Assembly (NCBI RefSeq): GCF_036320965.1
Contig: NC_092271.1
Location: forward strand, 25,581,036 to 25,645,035
Direction of reading: 5' to 3'
Source of the DNA: Panulirus ornatus
Taxonomy: Eukaryota > Arthropoda > Malacostraca > Decapoda > Palinuridae
Length of the DNA: 64,000 bases
Part shown: one piece after another, positions 46,575-59,100 of the stretch
How positions within the stretch are numbered: position 1 is the stretch's first letter
How the letters are laid out: each line of letters starts with the position of its first letter
The notes under the pieces: generated by a model
What the model was told of the DNA's origin: nothing
The model's database searches: none
What the model saw: only the letters and a program-made list of their open reading frames with translations
Program-made: the position numbers and the translations under genes

Positions 46575-46617
46575 ATGGTGAACGCCGTGAAAGTCTTCAA
46601 GAAAACCGCCCCCAATG
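46575..46617 (+). CDS. Arrestin B exon 1
   Basis: Encodes [14 protein letters not shown] plus one base of Gly; donor GTAAGT. The ATG lies in CTTCGATGGTG, shared with D. Confidence 0.95.
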
Positions 46618-49600
46618 GTAAGTTGATTCAGACTGCTCTCTAAGGAACGTACATTAACGTTCTGACTACCCACACTATAACTAAATATCTACAGTATAAC
46701 GAAGATATTAACCGTTTGGATCGGTTCTTTTTTTTTCTTTTACTCACAGCAAAGGGAACTTTTAGGTCTCTGCACTGCAAAAGCTACCCATAAACATGAA
46801 ATCCAGGAACTTGGATTTTTTTTAATTGTCAGATGAAAAGGCCACAAGCGTAGCTAGACCACAATTCGCACAAGCACATATATATAGTTACTGGCATGAG
46901 TGAAAAGGTGAATACACCACAATTCGCATGACCACATACGCAGTTACATGGTTCCCACCACATTTGAAATCACCCACCAAATCAGCTATTTCAGTGCATA
47001 TAACTTAAAAAAATCACAAACGTTAAAAAAATCAGAACCAGTATCACTTTTCATTAGTATACATAATATTACTTTTCATTTGTACGTATACCAGATGCGA
47101 ATGATATTATGGATTGCTTCTATGCGTTAAGGCAATTATATCTTAGAAACTCGCTTCTCGGGGTACTCTTACATGCACTGACATTATGAATATTTACTCT
47201 CAATATGTATCATTCAATAATACAATTATGTTTCTTTAGTCCTGTAGTAAATTCAGATTCATCATGTGTTGTTGGGGTTAAAAATTTTATGCCAAAACAT
47301 AAATCCTATGTAGGCGCTTAAGATCAAGCCCTTTAAGCTGATGCATAGCAGTGTGGCCGAACCCATAAACACAAGAAAATCATGCTACAGTTAGTGATAC
47401 AACATCTAAGCTAACACCATATTGTATAGTATTAGCACTAGTAAGTGATTACACGGGTATCATCAGAGAATAATCATTGATTTCGTCTGCACAGTTTTTC
47501 GTCAGTACAAGCCACACTACTCAACACATCATATTTATTCTAATTCAAAGTATATATTCTCTTGGGGTAGGCTTCCCTTATGATAAAACGCAGGTCTCTG
47601 ACCTTCCCTCGCTGTGCATTTCTCTTACTCATGTGAAAGACTGACCAACCTGATGATTTACCCGTAGATTAATCCCACGTCTCCTCCTCCTTCTCCCGCA
47701 GGTAAGATCACAGTATACCTCGGTCGCCGAGACTTTGTGAACAACGCCACCACCACTGAGCCCGTCGATGGCGTCGTCGTCGTTGACAATGACTACCTCC
47801 GCGGCCGCAAGGTCTACGCCGCTGTACGTATTCAAAACAAACTTTCCCTACACTAGAAAAATGCTACGACAGGTCGCTAAAAAATAATTTCCGTGGATAC
47901 ATTATGCCGATTAAGTTGAGTTTGAAGTATTTAAAGTAACAAATTTATGAAAGTATTATTTTTTTCCATTATATAATTCTCTACTTTGTAACTCGGATTT
48001 ATTTTCACACTATGATGACCGACATCCCTTCACTTATTCGCTGGGTTATTTCAAACCCATTGCAACTGTCACTTATGTGCTGTTCTCACATCTGCCAGTT
48101 AAATATTTCAATGAAAATGCTTTCAAACATTTGTCTCCATCAGGTTACGGTCACGTACCGTTTCGGTCGCGAGGAGGATGAGGTCATGGGGCTGCACTTC
48201 AGCAAGGAGATGCTGCTCACCTGCCAGGAGATCTACCCGAGCATGGAAAAGTTGAAAACGACCGAGGTGCAGGAGAGGTTGCTCAAGAAGCTGGGAAACA
48301 ACTCCTACCCCTTCGCCATCATCATCCCAGACAATGCCCCCTGCTCCGTCCAGCTCCACCCTGGGTCCGAAGAAACGGTAAGACGTGCTGATGATTTCCC
48401 CAGGAGGACTACTTGCTTCAGGAGTCAGTGAGTTCCTTCTGGGATAGGGGGGTGATGTACGATGTTACCGACCACTATGAAAGTAATGTCTAATATGAAA
48501 TTAGCAATGACAATAACCCGCTTTTCTTTCAAAGTGCTTGTTGTGACGCTTGACGAATTTGATTTGAGGGTAACTTTTTGAAGCTTTGATCAAGACGATA
48601 CAATTCTCGACTATGATGGCCTGGCATTTGACCTGAACTTCAAAGGGGGTCAGTTCAGAGGCCAGGGCATCAAACTTAAGGCTCGTACCGTCGTGCTCAA
48701 GGGATCATTAAGTAACATCATAAAGTCTATTGTTGTAGTAAAGCTCTGGCTTGCTTAGGAGTTCGTCTCTAACCCTCTGACAAATCCGAGAACCTGCGAC
48801 CTCTCAACCCCCGTCCTTAACCCTCCAGGCCAAACCCTTGGGAGTCATCTACGAGCTAAAGGTCTACGTCGCCGACAACGTCGACGAGAAGCCCCACCGT
48901 CGAAACTCCGTGACCCTTGCCGTCAGGAAGGTCCAGTACTACCCTCTGGACCGCAGCAACCGCCAGCCCAGCACCCTCGTCTCCAAGAAGTTCACCATGT
49001 CCTCGGGCACGGTGAACATGGAGGTGACCCTAGACAAGGAAGTGTACTACCACGGGGAACAGATCACCCCGAGCCTCGTCATCAGCAACAGCAGCAGGAA
49101 GTCCGTCAAGGGTATGAAGTGTGCCATCGTCCAGCACGTCGAAGTCACCATGACCAACGCCCAGATCACTAGAGAGGTAAAGACCTTTACCCTCCTTCAC
49201 AGCACGAGGTGGTGTCACTGACCCGTGGCTATCATTAATGACCGCACTTCGTGCTGTATTGACGTGGTTGCTGTATCTGCAATACGTAGCTGTCATCCAG
49301 ATGACAAGTAGTTGTTGTAATGATATATATTCCTTTCATCCAATCTATAATTGACTGTTGGTTCAGTCAATATGATATAATATAAAGTAAGTTCTCGTTA
49401 ATTAATCTCTGAAGCGAGGAGACAAATTCTGGGAATATTTAGGACCGATATCATCCAGTATTCAAAACGTCTCGTAAAAATCTTAACACGTCGTCGTCCA
49501 CTTCCGCAGGTGGCGTCGCTGGAATCGAACGAGGGTTGTCCCATCCAGTCCGGGGGTCACTTCCAGAAGACCTTCTACATCACGCCCCTCTTGGCCAACA

Positions 49601-50478
49601 AGAGCAAGTTCGGCATCGCCCTCGACGGCAAGATTAAGGTAAGGATCGCTTATCCCTCTCAACAGCTGGTAATTCTGGGTATAGTGTCTATCTGAAACCC
49701 CGAAAAATGAGACTTGAAACACCGTTTTGAAAGACGATGAGGAAATGTAATAGTAATGTTATTTCCATGGACGAGAAGTTTAATCGCTTGACGAAACTTG
49801 ACACTCAAGATTTAATTTATCTTTTTTTTCTCTCTCTCTCGCATTCTCCTTCTGCAGGATACCGACGCTAACTTGGCCTCCTCCACGCTGCTTCAAGAAG
49901 GCTCCGATCCCAACGACGCCCTGGGTATCGTGGTCTCCTACAGCGTCCGCGTCCGCCTGAACTGTGGCACCCTTGGCGGGGAGCTGGTGGCCGACCTGCC
50001 CTTCAAGCTGATGCATCCCGCTCCTGGTGTGTATGTTGCTATTAGTGGCTGATTGGCCAGCTCATGTTGGCATCTGTGGCTGGCTAACCTTCCTGTGTTG
50101 ACAGCGGTGGCTAAATGCTATATAACTCAAAGCTTTTCTTTCACATATCACTAAAGATTAAGGACCAAGCAGACTTCCCTTTAAAAGAAGCTTTTTCTCT
50201 TTTTCTGCTATAGCGGAAACTGAAATATGAAGTATTTAAGGTCACCTTAGTCTAAAAAGTAATGAGTATCTCCCTCTAACAGTGATAAAATCATTTCACC
50301 TTCCCAGAGTCTCACTGTTAATATATTTACATCGTCTTTGCAAAAGAATGATGTAGTGTTAAGGCCCCGTTTCCCTTTCCTTCCCACAGGCTCAGGGAAG
50401 TCGGATTCGGGTGAGGACTTGGTGTTCGAGGACTTCGCTCGGCTGCGTCGGGGAGTGAGCGTTGACCAGCACCTGTAA
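46575..50478 (+). CDS. Visual arrestin B (seven exons)
   Basis: Join of 46575-46617, 47702-47823, 48144-48377, 48829-49176, 49510-49638, 49858-50026 and 50390-50478; 377 residues. All junctions are GT-AG in the same phases as A and C. It is a rhodopsin-quenching arrestin of the rhabdomeric type. Seen: [15 protein letters not shown]; polar-core Asp in GRRDF; finger loop [19 protein letters not shown]; gate loop [16 protein letters not shown]; and tail [20 protein letters not shown] with an AP-2-type motif but no clathrin box. One oddity is that the usual DFVDN reads DFVNN. Sequence is closer to C than to A. Exons are GC-rich at third positions compared with the introns. Confidence 0.96.
47702..47823 (+). 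CDS. Arrestin B exon 2
   Basis: 122 bases encoding [20 protein letters not shown] through RGRKVYAA. Acceptor CCCGCAG, donor GTACGT. Confidence 0.96.
48144..48377 (+). CDS. Arrestin B exon 3
   Basis: 234 bases, phase 0; [20 protein letters not shown] to HPGSEET. Acceptor CCATCAG, donor GTAAGA. Confidence 0.96.
48829..49176 (+). CDS. Arrestin B exon 4
   Basis: 348 bases, phase 0; [17 protein letters not shown] to NAQITRE, with the sensor Arg in VRK. Acceptor CCTCCAG, donor GTAAAG. Confidence 0.96.
49510..49638 (+). CDS. Arrestin B exon 5
   Basis: 129 bases; [16 protein letters not shown], then KTFYITPL, ending ALDGKIK. Acceptor CCGCAG, donor GTAAGG. Confidence 0.95.
49858..50026 (+). CDS. 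Arrestin B exon 6
   Basis: 169 bases; [15 protein letters not shown] to [10 protein letters not shown]. Acceptor TCTGCAG, donor GTGTGT. Confidence 0.95.
50390..50478 (+). CDS. Arrestin B exon 7 (C-terminal tail)
   Basis: Encodes [20 protein letters not shown], then GVSVDQHL and TAA at 50476-50478. Acceptor CCCACAG. Confidence 0.95.
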
Positions 50479-50646
50479 GAAAGCAGTGGAAAAAAAAAAA
50501 AAAACATCGAGGGGTCTTCACTACCACTCGCTCTCGGCGCTTCGAGAAGCCGCATTCCCTGTACCTCTCGTGTACCTTCCCTTACCTCCTGTGCACCGTC
50601 CAGTACCCCCGGCCATCCCTCCTGGTGCACTTTCCCCGGACCTGGT

Positions 50647-50690
50647 TCACCATCGTTGTTAACCTCGCATCGAACGAACGAAGACGAATA
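50647..50690 (+). promoter_or_regulatory. Conserved arrestin 3' UTR element, copy B
   Basis: About 170-210 bases after the stop. It contains CATCGTTGTTAACCTCG, then CGAACGAACGAAGACGA, matching the elements of A and C. No canonical AATAAA was seen in the following 800 bases. Confidence 0.6.
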
Positions 50691-51702
50691 CTTACTGACT
50701 CTTACTTATGTGTGTCTCTTAGGAAGAAGCTTCCACCCATACGTTAGTAATCCCCGCCCCAACCCCAACCTCTTCCCGGAAGACAGACCCTTTCTCCAGC
50801 CCTTGGAATGAGGGCCTGGCCTTGATCCAGAGCCATTGGCCAGACCTTGGCCATGAGCTTCGCATAAATACAAGAATGAATGAACACTCAGTCCTCCCTC
50901 CTGCTTCACCGCAGGATCAGCGAACTTCCAACGTTTGAACATGATCGACCTCTTCGACGCGCCGCACCCGACGCCATCGCAGGGTGGCAGCACTACTGAC
51001 AGCAGGGAAGGACGATACGGTCGCACCTACCCATAAATCCCTAGGGGGCGGGGAGGAGCCTCCCTCCCACCAACGCAACACTGACCGTGATTAGAGAGAG
51101 AGAGAAGAAAAAAAACAACCGATCCCCTTCCATTTTGGATCCCTGTTGAATATACTAACCTTCTACATTTCCCTGTGGCATGATGCCAAAGAAAAACTAG
51201 TCTAATTAGTCTGTCATATTATCTACCTGGAACTATATTGGCTTCGATGTTTATACCATCATAAATTTAAGATACCAACATGTGTGTTTCATTCTTCTCT
51301 CGGCACGTTTACAGCAGGTTCGCCTGAATTATGACCAGGGGCTGGCCCTCGCGTTCTTAAAGGGAACCTGGGCAAGAGGGTTACAAGAGGGGGGGAGGGC
51401 AATTTAAAAGGCCTAATTACGACGATCTATACGCAAGTAAGACGTTTCCGATCTCAGTGTCACCCATGAAACGTAAATGAAACTATTTTAATACAATATT
51501 GGTGATACGAATAATAGAAATACATTCAACTACTGCAAACAATATAATATTGGTGATACGAACGATAGAAATACATTCATCGAATGCAAACAATACAAAA
51601 ACTGCGGGAGGGACTGAAGCCCACGACACGAACCAAAGAAATCGAATACAAAGTTATTACCCTAAACGTGTGTGTGTGTGTGCGTGTTTATGCGATCGTA
51701 TG

Positions 51703-51785
<83 letters not shown>

Positions 51786-51807
51786 TAATAATGATAATAA
51801 TAATAAT
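51703..51807. repeat. (AAT)n microsatellite
   Basis: About 30 units with a few TAAT and ATG interruptions; a SINE interrupts the tract. Confidence 0.93.
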
Positions 51808-52042
51808 CTTTTTTTTTCTTTTAAACTATTCGCTATTTCCCGCATTAGCGAGGTAGCGTTAAGAACAAAGGACTGGGCCTTTTTTGGAATATCCTCACCT
51901 GGCCCCCTCTGTGCCTTCTTTTGGAAAATTAAAAAAAAAAAACGAGAGGGGAGGATTTCCAGCCCCCGCTCCCTCCCCTTTTAGTCGCCTTCTACGACAC
52001 GCAGGGAATACGTGGGAAGTATTCTTAATCCCCTATCCCCAG
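51808..52042 (-). mobile_element. SINE (family 1), near-complete, inside (AAT)n
   Basis: Nearly the same sequence as 2925-3172. The poly-T end abuts (AAT)n at 51703-51807, and the other end (CCCCTATCCCCAG) abuts ATAATAATAATAA. Insertion into the microsatellite is the simple reading. Confidence 0.72.
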
Positions 52043-52259
52043 ATAATAATAATAATAACAATAAATAATGATGATGATGATAATGAAGATATCAAGAATG
52101 AGTTTAATAATCCTGGGTTAACATAACTAATTGCTGCCAGAGACTAAAAGCATTGTAAACGGCTAGCTATAAAGACAGACGAAACCTATCAATAAAAAGG
52201 ATGTTACACGGGCAATCTTTATACAGCTGAATACAGAGGAGTGTGTGTCTAAGTTTATG

Positions 52260-52335
52260 TATGTGTATATGTGTGTGTGTCTATGATTATGTGGGGTACG
52301 GGGAAGGGGAGTTCCACGCTCGTGGAGTCCTGTGT

Positions 52336-52379
<44 letters not shown>

Positions 52380-52455
52380 TTACTATCTGAGTGTTACGGG
52401 GAGAGTTTTACGCTCGTTTTGCCCCGTCTTTTAACTTTATACACATGTACCATGT
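52260..52455 (-). mobile_element. CR1-like LINE 3' ends with (GT)n, two partial copies
   Basis: A first copy runs 52265-52333 (GGGGAAGGGGAGTTCCACGC, TCGTGGAGTCC). After (GT)n at 52334-52378 comes a second: ATTACTATCTGAGTGTTACG, GGGAGAGTTTTACGCTCG, TTGCCCCGTCTTTTAAC. Confidence 0.58.
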
Positions 52456-52639
52456 CTCTCGTCCTACGTGTACAGACACACACACACACACACACACATA
52501 GGATAACAAAGGGGGAACAAGGAAACTGTGAAAAGAATACTGTGGACAAGGCAGGTGAAAATTCAAAACTTTGTCCATAAATTCACCAGGAGTCAGTTGT
52601 CTGTTAAGGGTAGCGAATCGGAGTGAGGGATTCCGAGGG

Positions 52640-53975
52640 AATAACTGCACAGAATGATGTAAGGATATGTGAAGAAGAACTAATTTCACCACACGTCCTT
52701 AGGACATATACAGACATGCCAGGGACACCACCAGTTGAACTAGTACTGTTTCAGATGTCACTGGAGAGAGAGAGGCAAAGTGTCTGGAAATGGGCGAGTG
52801 CAAACGTCATATCCATTTGTAAGAAAAGAGACCAGGAACAGGCGTCGAACTGCAGACCGGTCTCATTAACGAGTGAGGTATGTTACGGTTCTCGAAAAGA
52901 TCATTAGAAAGCAAGTGGATGACTCTCTACTGAGGAGAAGTTACCCACATGAGGTACAGCACCGTTTTAGGGAAAGAAAGTCATTAGTAACTTTCCACCT
53001 AAGAGTTCTAAGAGAGAGTTCAGTCCTAGACAAAAGGGATGACCGGGTGGACTGCTTGTATCTGGACCGCTAAAAGGCATTTGACACTTTGCAGTATAAG
53101 TGGCTGATTAAGAGGCAGGATCACCAGGGAGGAAGAAGAGAAGAATTCCTTCAATGGACGGATGATTACCACAGTGGGAGGGAACAGAGGACGCATGCTA
53201 CTGGAGCCTACCCCGAATAGTTCGATGTAAACAACGCAGTGCTGCAGGGTTCTGTTCTGAGACCATTATCCTTCTTGATCTATTTAAATGGCATGCCTAA
53301 TGGAATGCACTCCTACCTGAATATGTTTGCAGATGATGCGAAAGTCTTTAGGTAACTGAATAGCGAGGAAAGCCTGCATCAGCTTACAAGAACTGAACAA
53401 ACATCAAAGTTGGTCTGATACTTGGTAGATGATTCTGTGTGTAAGAAGGACTTGGGAGTCGACATCGTCCCTAACCCGTCGCTAGAGTCCCACATTAGGA
53501 GAACAATTAAGAATACAAACTGTCTGCTGAAAAAAATCAAGATAGCTTTCAACTATGTGGATAAGTATATATTAACGAAGCCGTGCATATCCTACATAAG
53601 GACAAAACTAGAATATGCTTCTCAAATCAGGTCTCCACACCTAAAGAAGCACAAAGAGCCAAACAGAGAGAGACCAGAGGATGACAACAATAATGGTACC
53701 AGAATTAAGATATCTAAGTTGCAAGGAAAGGGTACAGGCTTTTAATTTTGCCTGCCCTGGGAGATACAAGAGCGAGAAGTGACCTTATCATAACCTTTTA
53801 AGTTGCTGAAACAGATCAGTGATATGGGCAGGGGACAGTTCTTCGAGAGATGTAGTAAAGATACAGCAACCAGAGGACATAACATAAAATTAAACAAGAA
53901 ACTTGTTAAAAAAAAATAAAGAATTACTTTTATAGTAATAAGAAGTTGAATGATAGCAGAGAATTTTCAAGAGAT
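52640..53975 (+). pseudogene. CR1/jockey-like LINE relic spanning the RT domain
   Basis: In order, with frameshifts and stops: ANVISICKKRDQEQASNCRP and VSLTSEV; QHRFRERKSLVTFHLRVL; LYLDR then a stop then KAFDTLQYKWL; GSVLRPLSFLIYLNGMPNG; MFADDAKVFR (catalytic ADD kept); DLGVDIVPNPSLESHIRRT; SYIRTKLEYASQIRSPH; SERSDLIITF. This is the standard CR1-type order from fingers to thumb. The 3' end continues into 53966-54069 with (CA)n. Confidence 0.82.
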
Positions 53976-54025
53976 GGGGCCCCCATGAGTGTAAAACTCC
54001 CTCCCCGTATAGCACAAATAGGTAC

Positions 54026-54069
<44 letters not shown>
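53960..54069 (+). mobile_element. 3' terminus of CR1-like LINE ending in (CA)n
   Basis: GAGATGGGGCCCCCATGAGT, GTAAAACTCCCTCCCCGTA, CACAAATAGGTACTTA, then (CA)n. Continuous with the RT relic upstream, so the microsatellite is its 3' tail. Confidence 0.7.
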
Positions 54070-54072
<3 letters not shown>

Positions 54073-54165
54073 TGGTAATTACTTACTCTACTCATTTGTA
54101 CTAGAACAAGAGGGGTTATACTCATGGGGCCCCATCTCTTAACCATTCACTACTACTAAACCACA
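54070..54165 (-). mobile_element. CR1-like LINE 3' end, minus copy
   Basis: GGTAATTACTTACTCTACTC, ATTTGTACTAG, then ACTCATGGGGCCCCATCTCT and TAACC: the reverse of the 53960 terminus, sharing the same (CA)n tract. Confidence 0.6.
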
Positions 54166-54666
54166 TCTTAAATATACGGTTTTCGTCAGATGTATGTCTG
54201 TCTATCTGTTTCATTTGTAAGATTCTTGAGCAAACACTGAAAACGAGACATTTGTCTCGATTACACTCGAACTATGATACTATATGCACCACCTCCTGTA
54301 TTACAAGCCAACAACTCCTGTGTTAACACTAACACAATACAAGGAATGACGCACGAGTTCAATTCTCTCCTCCTCTCTCGTGCTTATCCTTGGCGACAGG
54401 GAAGTGAAGACTTTAGCACTGGAGAGCTCTCGCTGAAGCTCTGCGTCGAATCCCCTCACGGTCATGACCTTTGACCCTTACTCCTACCTCCCCCCAACTC
54501 AACCGTGGGTTCTGGATGACTCGGAGACTCCTTCCCCTGTCTAACCTTGTCCCTTCTACGAAGTTGGGTCTTGCGACTTAAAAAAAAAAAAAAAAAGTCT
54601 AGTTCTTAAAAAATCCATTCCCACATACGGTGTATTGGCTAAAGGTACGGCATATACACACACACA

Positions 54667-54680
<14 letters not shown>

Positions 54681-54720
<40 letters not shown>
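54681..54720. repeat. (CA)n/(TA)n compound microsatellite
   Basis: Follows a short CA run at 54657-54680; about 20 TA units. Confidence 0.9.
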
Positions 54721-54722
<2 letters not shown>

Positions 54723-55526
54723 CCTGAGGGTTATCAAAAGCATCTCCTTGATGAATCAGCAGAGGGGTTTCGATTATCATCAAATCTGTTAGACATTATA
54801 CTGAATCTATTACATAAATATTCATACGGGTGATTCGGATTCTTTGATATTCCCCTAACCTGACTCCTCTTTACTAGCCAGCGGCCAGAGATATATAGCT
54901 TGAAACAAACAAAAAAACAAACAAAACACCAGGCCAATACAAGTGAACACAGTTATTGAAATTTCAGTTCAAATCTATGTCTCAAAACTTATTTATAATT
55001 TCCTTATTTGTGATGATAAAAGAATGGTATGGGTGACTACATATAACACAATTATGATTATAATTCATATATTGCCACCCTGATAACATATACGTGTCTT
55101 CGATGCATTGGGCACAAATCTGCAGAGATTCAGTTCAGCTCAATAATGATAATCGAAAGAGAAGTTGATTGTACAACATGCATACATCCTCAATCGTGAC
55201 AAATACATAAGACTGGGCTAGTGCTGCGCAATATGCCTTCCACTTGCGTCCGCTGCAGATGGGGGTCATAAATAATATAAACTGAAATACTGGAAAAAAA
55301 AAATCGACGAATGGAAATATGGGGATTCCAGCCCATCCGTGCTGAAGAGGTGGGACAGATATCAACAGGTCTGACCCAGCAGAGAATCCCTAATACCAGA
55401 AGTCACCAGAGTGGCAGGAAAGTATTCCAGGGCCGTTGCATGAAGACTGCTTGCCAACGTAATCCCATTACTGCTTGCAGTCACATTGCTAATACAGGCA
55501 TGTACACAGGTTCGCGCGCGCTAACA

Positions 55527-55548
55527 GGATCGTCCTCTGGGTATATAA
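55527..55548 (+). promoter_or_regulatory. Arrestin C core promoter: GGAT core and TATA box
   Basis: TATATAA starts at 55542, 121 bp before the ATG, with GGATCG at 55527 (11 bp gap). A further TAATCCCATTA at 55460-55470 matches ten of eleven positions of the photoreceptor element RCSI (TAATYNRATTA). Confidence 0.65.
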
Positions 55549-55662
55549 ACTTCCGCAAGGCGAATAGTCAGCTATTCTGCCCTGGTGTCACGCCGTCAGA
55601 ACAGCTACTCCAGCTCCTTTCATTCTTTTTTATCTCCAGAGATAAACACCGCCAACTTTTCG

Positions 55663-55705
55663 ATGGTGAACGCCGTGAAAGTTTTCAAAAAGAACGCTCC
55701 CAATG
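55663..55705 (+). CDS. Arrestin C exon 1
   Basis: Encodes [14 protein letters not shown] plus one base of Gly; donor GTACGT. Asn replaces the Thr found in A, B and D. Confidence 0.95.
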
Positions 55706-55918
55706 GTACGTTGGATCCGTTAGCCGTTGACACCCAGCGGGTGTCGAAGACTGTGTTTAAAGCCTTCACCTACAGTGTGTTTAGCAAAGGTGCTTGTAAA
55801 TAACGATTATTTCAGGCTACGATAAGTCTCACAGCTCTTACCTGAGCAAGATGGCAATTTGTGCTAAATACACTGTTGGCGGAATAAGGTAGGATTCAAA
55901 CTCTACTCAATCCACATA

Positions 55919-56008
<90 letters not shown>

Positions 56009-56131
56009 CAAACTGATACGCATATGGTATTGGCTACTGTAACAGCAGACAAGTGGTATCAAGTCAAACCTACATAAAGTGCGCCCTTTGAAGTTGCAGG
56101 AGCTCTATAAGAGGGGTCCTAAGGTATAATG

Positions 56132-56179
<48 letters not shown>

Positions 56180-59100
56180 GCGAAAGATACTCGTTTTTTC
56201 CTTCAATCTTGAAAGTGAGAGCAGGAAACAACGGGGATTTAAATTCATTCACCCCAGCTGTACATTTTGACGAAATTCTTTCGTAACTAAAGTGTAAGTG
56301 TAAGTAACTTAGCTCTCCAACCCATCTGAACTGTTACTGATTGGTTCCGTCTCACTTTCTGTATGAAGCAGGCTATCTCCCGAGATAAAGTGTTGATACT
56401 GAGAAAGTGAGAGGCTGTGAAATGATGATACTGTAATTTAGAGACAGCAACGTAGTTCTTGGAAAAGGAAATCGATCACGCTTCCACTGATTTGAACCCA
56501 ATTATTAAAGAGCTGCATAGACTTCTGAAGGTCATACCTCTGAGGAGATTCAGTGTTTTGCTTGCACATAAGAAAATGCGAAATAGTGACAAATATGAAT
56601 CTCTGTCCGCTTATGTAATTCGAAAGTAATTGTGCGAGCTGACGCTCATTTGCAGCTGGTTATTTTATTCGATGATCGTGCGATAAAGTATAAAGCGAGC
56701 TCTGGAGTTACTATACAAGTCAAGTGATGTACAAGACAGCCGTGATAACAGAGAATTTCTCAATTGACCTAGTGCCCCAGTAACGGAAGCTGAAAACATC
56801 ATTTCAATGCACCGCAGCGTTCTCCATGCATCCTGTGGGAAAAATTTTTTACATTAATTTCTGTTTTGCATCTGGCGATGTGAGCTCGATGAGAATGTAA
56901 AAGTGTCCCGATCCTCTTACAGGTGCCAAGTGTGTCTGGGTGCTCACCGGTCTTACCTTAATCCAATCGTTTTACAACTACAGACAAGCAGGCCATGGCG
57001 AAAACCGACAGCCTATCCCACTAGTTTCGCTCGTCAGAACACAAATATGACAAAAGCAAATCGTATCGTAGATATTTAGTTTATCTTTTTTTTTTAACAA
57101 ATGTGTTTCTTGTTTATGACTTGATGATGAGTGTTATTCTTTCCCTCCTGCAGGTAAGATCACTGTCTACCTAGGTCGCAGAGACTTCGTTGATAACACC
57201 ACCAGTACTGAACCTGTCGATGGCGTCGTAGTCGTTGACCATGACTACCTCCGGGGCCGCAAGGTCTACGCTGCCGTAAGTGCCCAAACGACTTTGTATT
57301 GGTAATGGAAAAAAAAAAACACAGCAGATATGCCGGGTGATTTGACTTAATGATATACGAACGACAGACCGATGCTCATACATGGAAGCGACTGACCATA
57401 ATTCCACTCTACTCAGGAGTTTCAGAGATTCAGTATGGAATTATAGTCCTTTAGATAATTCTCACGATATTCTTTTTTTTTTTCCCCTCTGACCAACACA
57501 CTCACATTTTCAATAAAGGGATGATATAGAAAGGAGGAGGAAGTACATACGATCAGAAGACAATATATTTCATCTTTGAACTCATTACCAGGAAATTAGG
57601 GAATTGATAACTGATGGAGTTACAGGAGACTGAAGATCCTTTCACAGTTTGTCTTTGTCAGTTTTGTCACTAAGCAGTAGACTGCCTCAACTTACGTGTG
57701 TAATTCAAGTGCCTCGCAGATTTTGTCTTTATTGAATCAATACTAAACGTTTTCTTCTCTCGTGTAACATCCCCAAATAAAAAATGGTCCAGCTTCCACG
57801 AAACAAACAGCTGCCTTCAGACCAAGTATTTCCTTCGTCTCTACATTTTCCCAAAACTAATTTCTGAGAGAGACATTAAGGATCCTCATCTCACAAAGCC
57901 TCCGTCGCTGTCTGTTGTGATCTAAGGAACACCCCGTCTTCCCTTACAACTGCCGTCTTGTCTCCGTCAGGTTACGGTCACGTACCGTTTCGGCCGCGAG
58001 GAGGATGAGATCATGGGGCTGCACTTCAGCAAGGAGTTGCAGCTCACCTGCCAGGAGATCTACCCGAAGGAGGAGAAGATAAAAACGACCGAGGTACAGG
58101 AGAAGCTTCTCAAGAAGTTGGGCAGCGCTTCCCACCCCTTCGCCGTCATCATCCCTGAGAACGCCCCGTGCTCCGTCCAGCTCCACCCTGGGTCGGAAGG
58201 AACGGTACGAAGTCTTGCCTTTTAAAATTACATACCGCACGGCAGAGTCCTCAAGTAAGGATGCGACTCATGCTACTCTAAATCGTGGATGCTTTCTACG
58301 GTCTGAAGTTATTTCCCAGTGGCACACTGTGGTCTTCCTTGTGGTCTCGTCAATATAACGTTGAACAGAACAAAGTAGAATTAAAGCTTCAAATACGTGC
58401 TTGAAGAAAGACCATAGAATGTGTACCAATACGATCCTATTCTATCTAAGCTGTATATTGATACGCAACTTGGTACAAATTTACCTGCATTAAGCAAAGT
58501 ATTTATTAATTACAATGATTGAAAAGTACCTTTATACAGTCCACCAAGACGTGGATCGATATACAGCTGAGATAGAAAAGAACCTGCTTTCGCGAAAGGA
58601 AACTTACTAATGTTTGTTCCTAACATGCAACCTATCCACTCAGGCCAAGCCCCTCGGAGTGATCTACGAGCTGAAGGTCTATGTCGCCGACAACACGGAG
58701 GAGAGGCCCCACCGGCGGAACTCCGTGACTCTTGCCGTCAGGAAGGTCCAGTTCTCCCCACAGGAACGCTTCAACCGGCAGCCTAGCACCCTCGCCACCA
58801 AGGGATTCACCTTTACATCGGGAAAGCTCACCATGGAGCTGAGCCTGGAGAAGGAGCTGTACTACCACGGGGAGCAGGTCAAGCCCGCCGTCACCATATC
58901 CAACAACAGCAAGAAAACTGTGAAGGGGATGAAATGCTGTATAATCCAGCATGTGGAGGTCACTATGACCAACGCCCAGTTCAATCGTGAGGTGAGTCTG
59001 TCCTCTTTCCGGCAACACCTACTTCTGGTCATTCACTTTCTCATATTTTCTCACCTGCCTCATACATTCCATTATGAGAATGAGCCAATTGTAAAAGCCA

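Larger units (their letters stand above)
50700..55520. other. Spacer between arrestins B and C
   Basis: The rest of the B 3' flank, an (AAT)n tract with a SINE, the CR1-like relic and its (CA)n tail, and AT-rich sequence. No supported gene. Confidence 0.6.

Noticed and set aside
58632..59018. 128-codon minus-strand frame, with similar frames opposite other arrestin exons
   Set aside because: Shadow frames of the GC-rich arrestin coding exons.
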